A stretch of DNA of 43,159 bases from Pseudomonadota bacterium (GTDB lineage: Bacteria > Pseudomonadota > Alphaproteobacteria > Rhodobacterales > Rhodobacteraceae), in contig JAQCLA010000002.1 in the NCBI GenBank assembly GCA_027592105.1, forward strand, positions 1-43,159. Direction: 5' to 3'. This document shows positions 41,210 through 43,159 of the stretch, piece by piece (the first letter of the stretch is position 1; each line of letters begins with the position of its first letter). Below the pieces are notes generated by a model, which was given only the letters and a program-made list of their open reading frames with translations, ran no database searches and was not told where the DNA came from. The position numbers and the translations under genes are program-made.

Positions 41210-42571
41210 TTACCAGCGCCGCTCGAAGCGACGACGCAGCACGATGGCCAAGATGTTCATGATCAGCAAAAAGGCCAACAATACGATAATTGCCCCTGCG
41301 GACCGCTCGATAAAGGCCGGGTCGGCCCGGGAAGCCCAAGAATAGACCTGCACCGGCAATGCCGTCGCCGGGTCGAAGATACCGCCGTCAAACGGCCCCG
41401 CCGGGTAGTTTGCCACAAAGGCTACCATGCCGATCAGCAGCAAGGGTGCCGTTTCACCCAAAGCCGATGCCAACCCCAAGATCGTGCCGGTCAAGATCCC
41501 CGGTGCCGCCAAGGGCAGCACATGGTGAAACACCACCTGCATCTTCGAGGCCCCAACCCCCATCGCCGCGTCGCGGATCGAGGGCGGGACGGCGCGAATG
41601 GCCGCGCGTGTCGCGATGATGATCGTGGGCAGTGTCATCAAGGTCAGCACCAGCGCCCCCACCAAAGGCGAGGATTGCGGGAACTGCGCAAAATTGATGA
41701 AGATCGCGAGCCCCAAGATGCCATAAACGATCGACGGCACCGCGGCGAGGTTCGAGATATTCACCTCGATCAAATCGGTCCAGCGGTTCTTGGGCGCGAA
41801 TTCCTCCAGATAGATCGAGGCCGACACGCCCAGCGGCAGCACCATCAAGGCCACCAAAAGCATCATATAGGCCGAGCCGATCATCGCCACGCCCAGACCC
41901 GAGGCTTCGGGCCGCTGGTCGGATGCATCAGGATTGGTCAGAAAGCCCCAGTTGAACTTGAGCGACAAAAGCCCGTCATCGACCATTCGATCGGCCAGAT
42001 CGAGCTGGGCCGGAGAGATATTGACGTCAAGCTCGGCGATTGCACGCGTCACGCGCCCCTTGAGATAGCCGTCCACGCGCCCTGTGGCATATCCCTCGAA
42101 GGGGATGGTTTGGCCCAAAAGCGACGGATCTTCGATCACCATACGGCGCAGGCGCGCGGGCGTGTCCCGCGAGATGAAGGCCGCGATTTCCCGATCGCTG
42201 ACCCCTTCGGTCGAAATGCCCCGTTCGGTGAGATAGGCGATCAGATTGTCGTTCAACAGACCCGTGTAGCCGATGGTGGTCACACGCATCATTTCATCGC
42301 GCTGGCGGTTCCCGTTCGGGTCAAGCCGCTCGGCATCCAAGGTCACCGGGAAGGAAAAGGTCGCCTGCCGAAAGGCCGAGACGCCATCCGAAAAGATCGT
42401 CCAAAGCATGATGAACAACACCGACAGGCTGACGCAGATCGCGACGACGCCATAATATTTGAACCGGGTTTCGGCAGCGTTGCGCTTTTTCATCCGTTCG
42501 GTCTGTTGCAACAGCGATGTTGCGGGCTTGGCCGGGCTTTGCGGTGTCGCCGCTGCGGTTGCGTCAGTCAT
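41210..42571 (-). CDS. pstA: Phosphate ABC transporter permease PstA with DUF3333 N-terminal region
   Basis: Inner-membrane permease of the phosphate importer. 453 residues from ATG 42571, which overlaps the pstC stop by 4 bp; classical PstA is about 300 residues. After the first membrane segment (about 43-63) comes a periplasmic region of about 150 residues, the DUF3333 domain typical of alphaproteobacterial PstA, with ATFSFPVTLDAERLDP. The core permease follows from about 210, including SLRD-like SIRDAAMGVGASKMQVVFHHVLP, the ATPase-contact loop (given in parts). Confidence 0.95.
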   Translation of the reverse strand: MTDATAAATPQSPAKPATSLLQQTERMKKRNAAETRFKYYGVVAICVSLSVLFIMLWTIFSDGVSAFRQATFSFPVTLDAERLDPNGNRQRDEMMRVTTIGYTGLLNDNLIAYLTERGISTEGVSDREIAAFISRDTPARLRRMVIEDPSLLGQTIPFEGYATGRVDGYLKGRVTRAIAELDVNISPAQLDLADRMVDDGLLSLKFNWGFLTNPDASDQRPEASGLGVAMIGSAYMMLLVALMVLPLGVSASIYLEEFAPKNRWTDLIEVNISNLAAVPSIVYGILGLAIFINFAQFPQSSPLVGALVLTLMTLPTIIIATRAAIRAVPPSIRDAAMGVGASKMQVVFHHVLPLAAPGILTGTILGLASALGETAPLLLIGMVAFVANYPAGPFDGGIFDPATALPVQVYSWASRADPAFIERSAGAIIVLLAFLLIMNILAIVLRRRFERRW

Positions 42572-43159
42572 TCGTACTGCTCCCGGTATCTGCGCACGAC
42601 CCACAACGCAAAGATGTTCAGCCCCAAGGTGATCACGAACAGCGTGATCCCCAGCGCAAAGGCCACCAGCGTTTCGGCCGAGTTAAATTCCAAATCACCC
42701 GTCAACTGGCTGACGATTTTCACGGTGATCGTGGTCATTGCCTCGAACGGGTTCAGGTCGAGCTTGGCCGAGGCCCCTGCCCCCATGGTCACGATCATCG
42801 TCTCACCGATCGCACGGCTGGCGGCCAACAAGATTGCGCCAACGATACCCGGCAATGCGGCGGGCAAGATCACCTGACGCACAGTTTCCGACTTCGTGGC
42901 ACCCAAGCCATAAGAGCCATCGCGCAGCGATTGCGGCACGGCATTCATGATGTCGTCGGTCAGTGACGAAATAAACGGAACCTGAAGAATGCCAATCACG
43001 ATACCCGCCGTCATCACCGATGACCCGGAGGTGCCAAGCCCGGTCGGTTCGGCGATATATTCACGCAAGAAGGGGCCGACTGTTACCAGCGCAAAAAGCC
43101 CGAAAACCACCGTGGGGATGCCTGCGATCACCTCGATCAGCGGCTTGACGACAGAACGC
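42568..43159 (-). CDS. pstC: Phosphate ABC transporter permease PstC (partial, N-terminus beyond right edge)
   Basis: The C-terminal 196 or so residues of the other phosphate permease. The frame is open to the right edge and begins RSVVKPLIEVIAGIPTVVFG, the conserved PstC block. The EAA-type loop is SLRDGSYGLGATKSETVRQVILP, and SRAIGETMIVTMGAG follows. The stop overlaps pstA. The start, any Pho box and pstS or phoR lie outside the window. Confidence 0.95.
   Translation of the reverse strand, partial: RSVVKPLIEVIAGIPTVVFGLFALVTVGPFLREYIAEPTGLGTSGSSVMTAGIVIGILQVPFISSLTDDIMNAVPQSLRDGSYGLGATKSETVRQVILPAALPGIVGAILLAASRAIGETMIVTMGAGASAKLDLNPFEAMTTITVKIVSQLTGDLEFNSAETLVAFALGITLFVITLGLNIFALWVVRRYREQYE

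Overview
The window is chromosomal DNA from a GC-rich alphaproteobacterium, most likely of the Rhodobacterales (Rhodobacteraceae/Roseobacter type). This rests on gene content and order: a ChpT-type histidine phosphotransferase beside a DUF3553 gene, LpxI rather than LpxH in the lipid A cluster, ornithine-lipid genes olsB-olsA, a DUF3333-type PstA, a GlxA-type regulator, a class II DAHP synthase and PAS_5 and DUF502 proteins. No rRNA, tRNA, CRISPR array, phage gene or insertion sequence was seen. Nearly all of the window is ordinary core chromosome.

Layout. 1-3719 (minus): a Tat-exported peptide-type solute-binding protein and two DppB/DppC-like permeases; the second permease runs off the left edge, and any ATPase genes lie outside. 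3969-5733 (minus): an AraC regulator and miaA. 5875-18072 (plus): a long envelope and translation block, pyrH-frr-uppS-cdsA-dxr-rseP-(45-aa membrane protein)-bamA-skp-fabZ-lpxA-lpxI-lpxB. It covers UMP kinase, ribosome recycling, undecaprenyl and CDP-diacylglycerol synthesis, the MEP pathway, site-2 proteolysis, outer-membrane protein assembly and lipid A. 18069-22687: a YbaK editing domain protein, glnE with a small partner gene, and a GlxA-type regulator. 22860-27826: class II DAHP synthase, a PAS_5 protein, yicC-gmk-gamma carbonic anhydrase, chpT and a DUF3553 gene. 27984-30366: olsB-olsA facing a 3-hydroxybutyrate dehydrogenase gene. 30458-30533 (minus): a probable small RNA. 30647-34222: an orphan YejA-type binding protein, an EamA transporter and a DUF502 protein. 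34319-36141 (minus): psuK-psuG for pseudouridine breakdown. 36452-38199 (plus): rpsB-tsf. 38288-38725 (minus): aroQ. 38955 to the right edge (minus): the Pho cluster pstC-pstA-pstB-phoU-phoB.

Genes within operons are packed tightly, with many ATGA or TGATG overlaps. Three unrelated convergent gene pairs end in 4-bp overlaps that share stop-codon bases.

I found no new multi-gene defence or mobile system. The most interesting unannotated element is the small RNA at about 30458-30533. It has a near-consensus promoter (TGGACA, 17 bp, TATAAA), an internal hairpin and a strong terminator, all on the strand that carries no gene there. Next are the 45-codon membrane protein between rseP and bamA, the enlarged DppB/DppC-like permeases, the structured element before rpsB/psuK, and an AT-rich structured island between aroQ and phoB.
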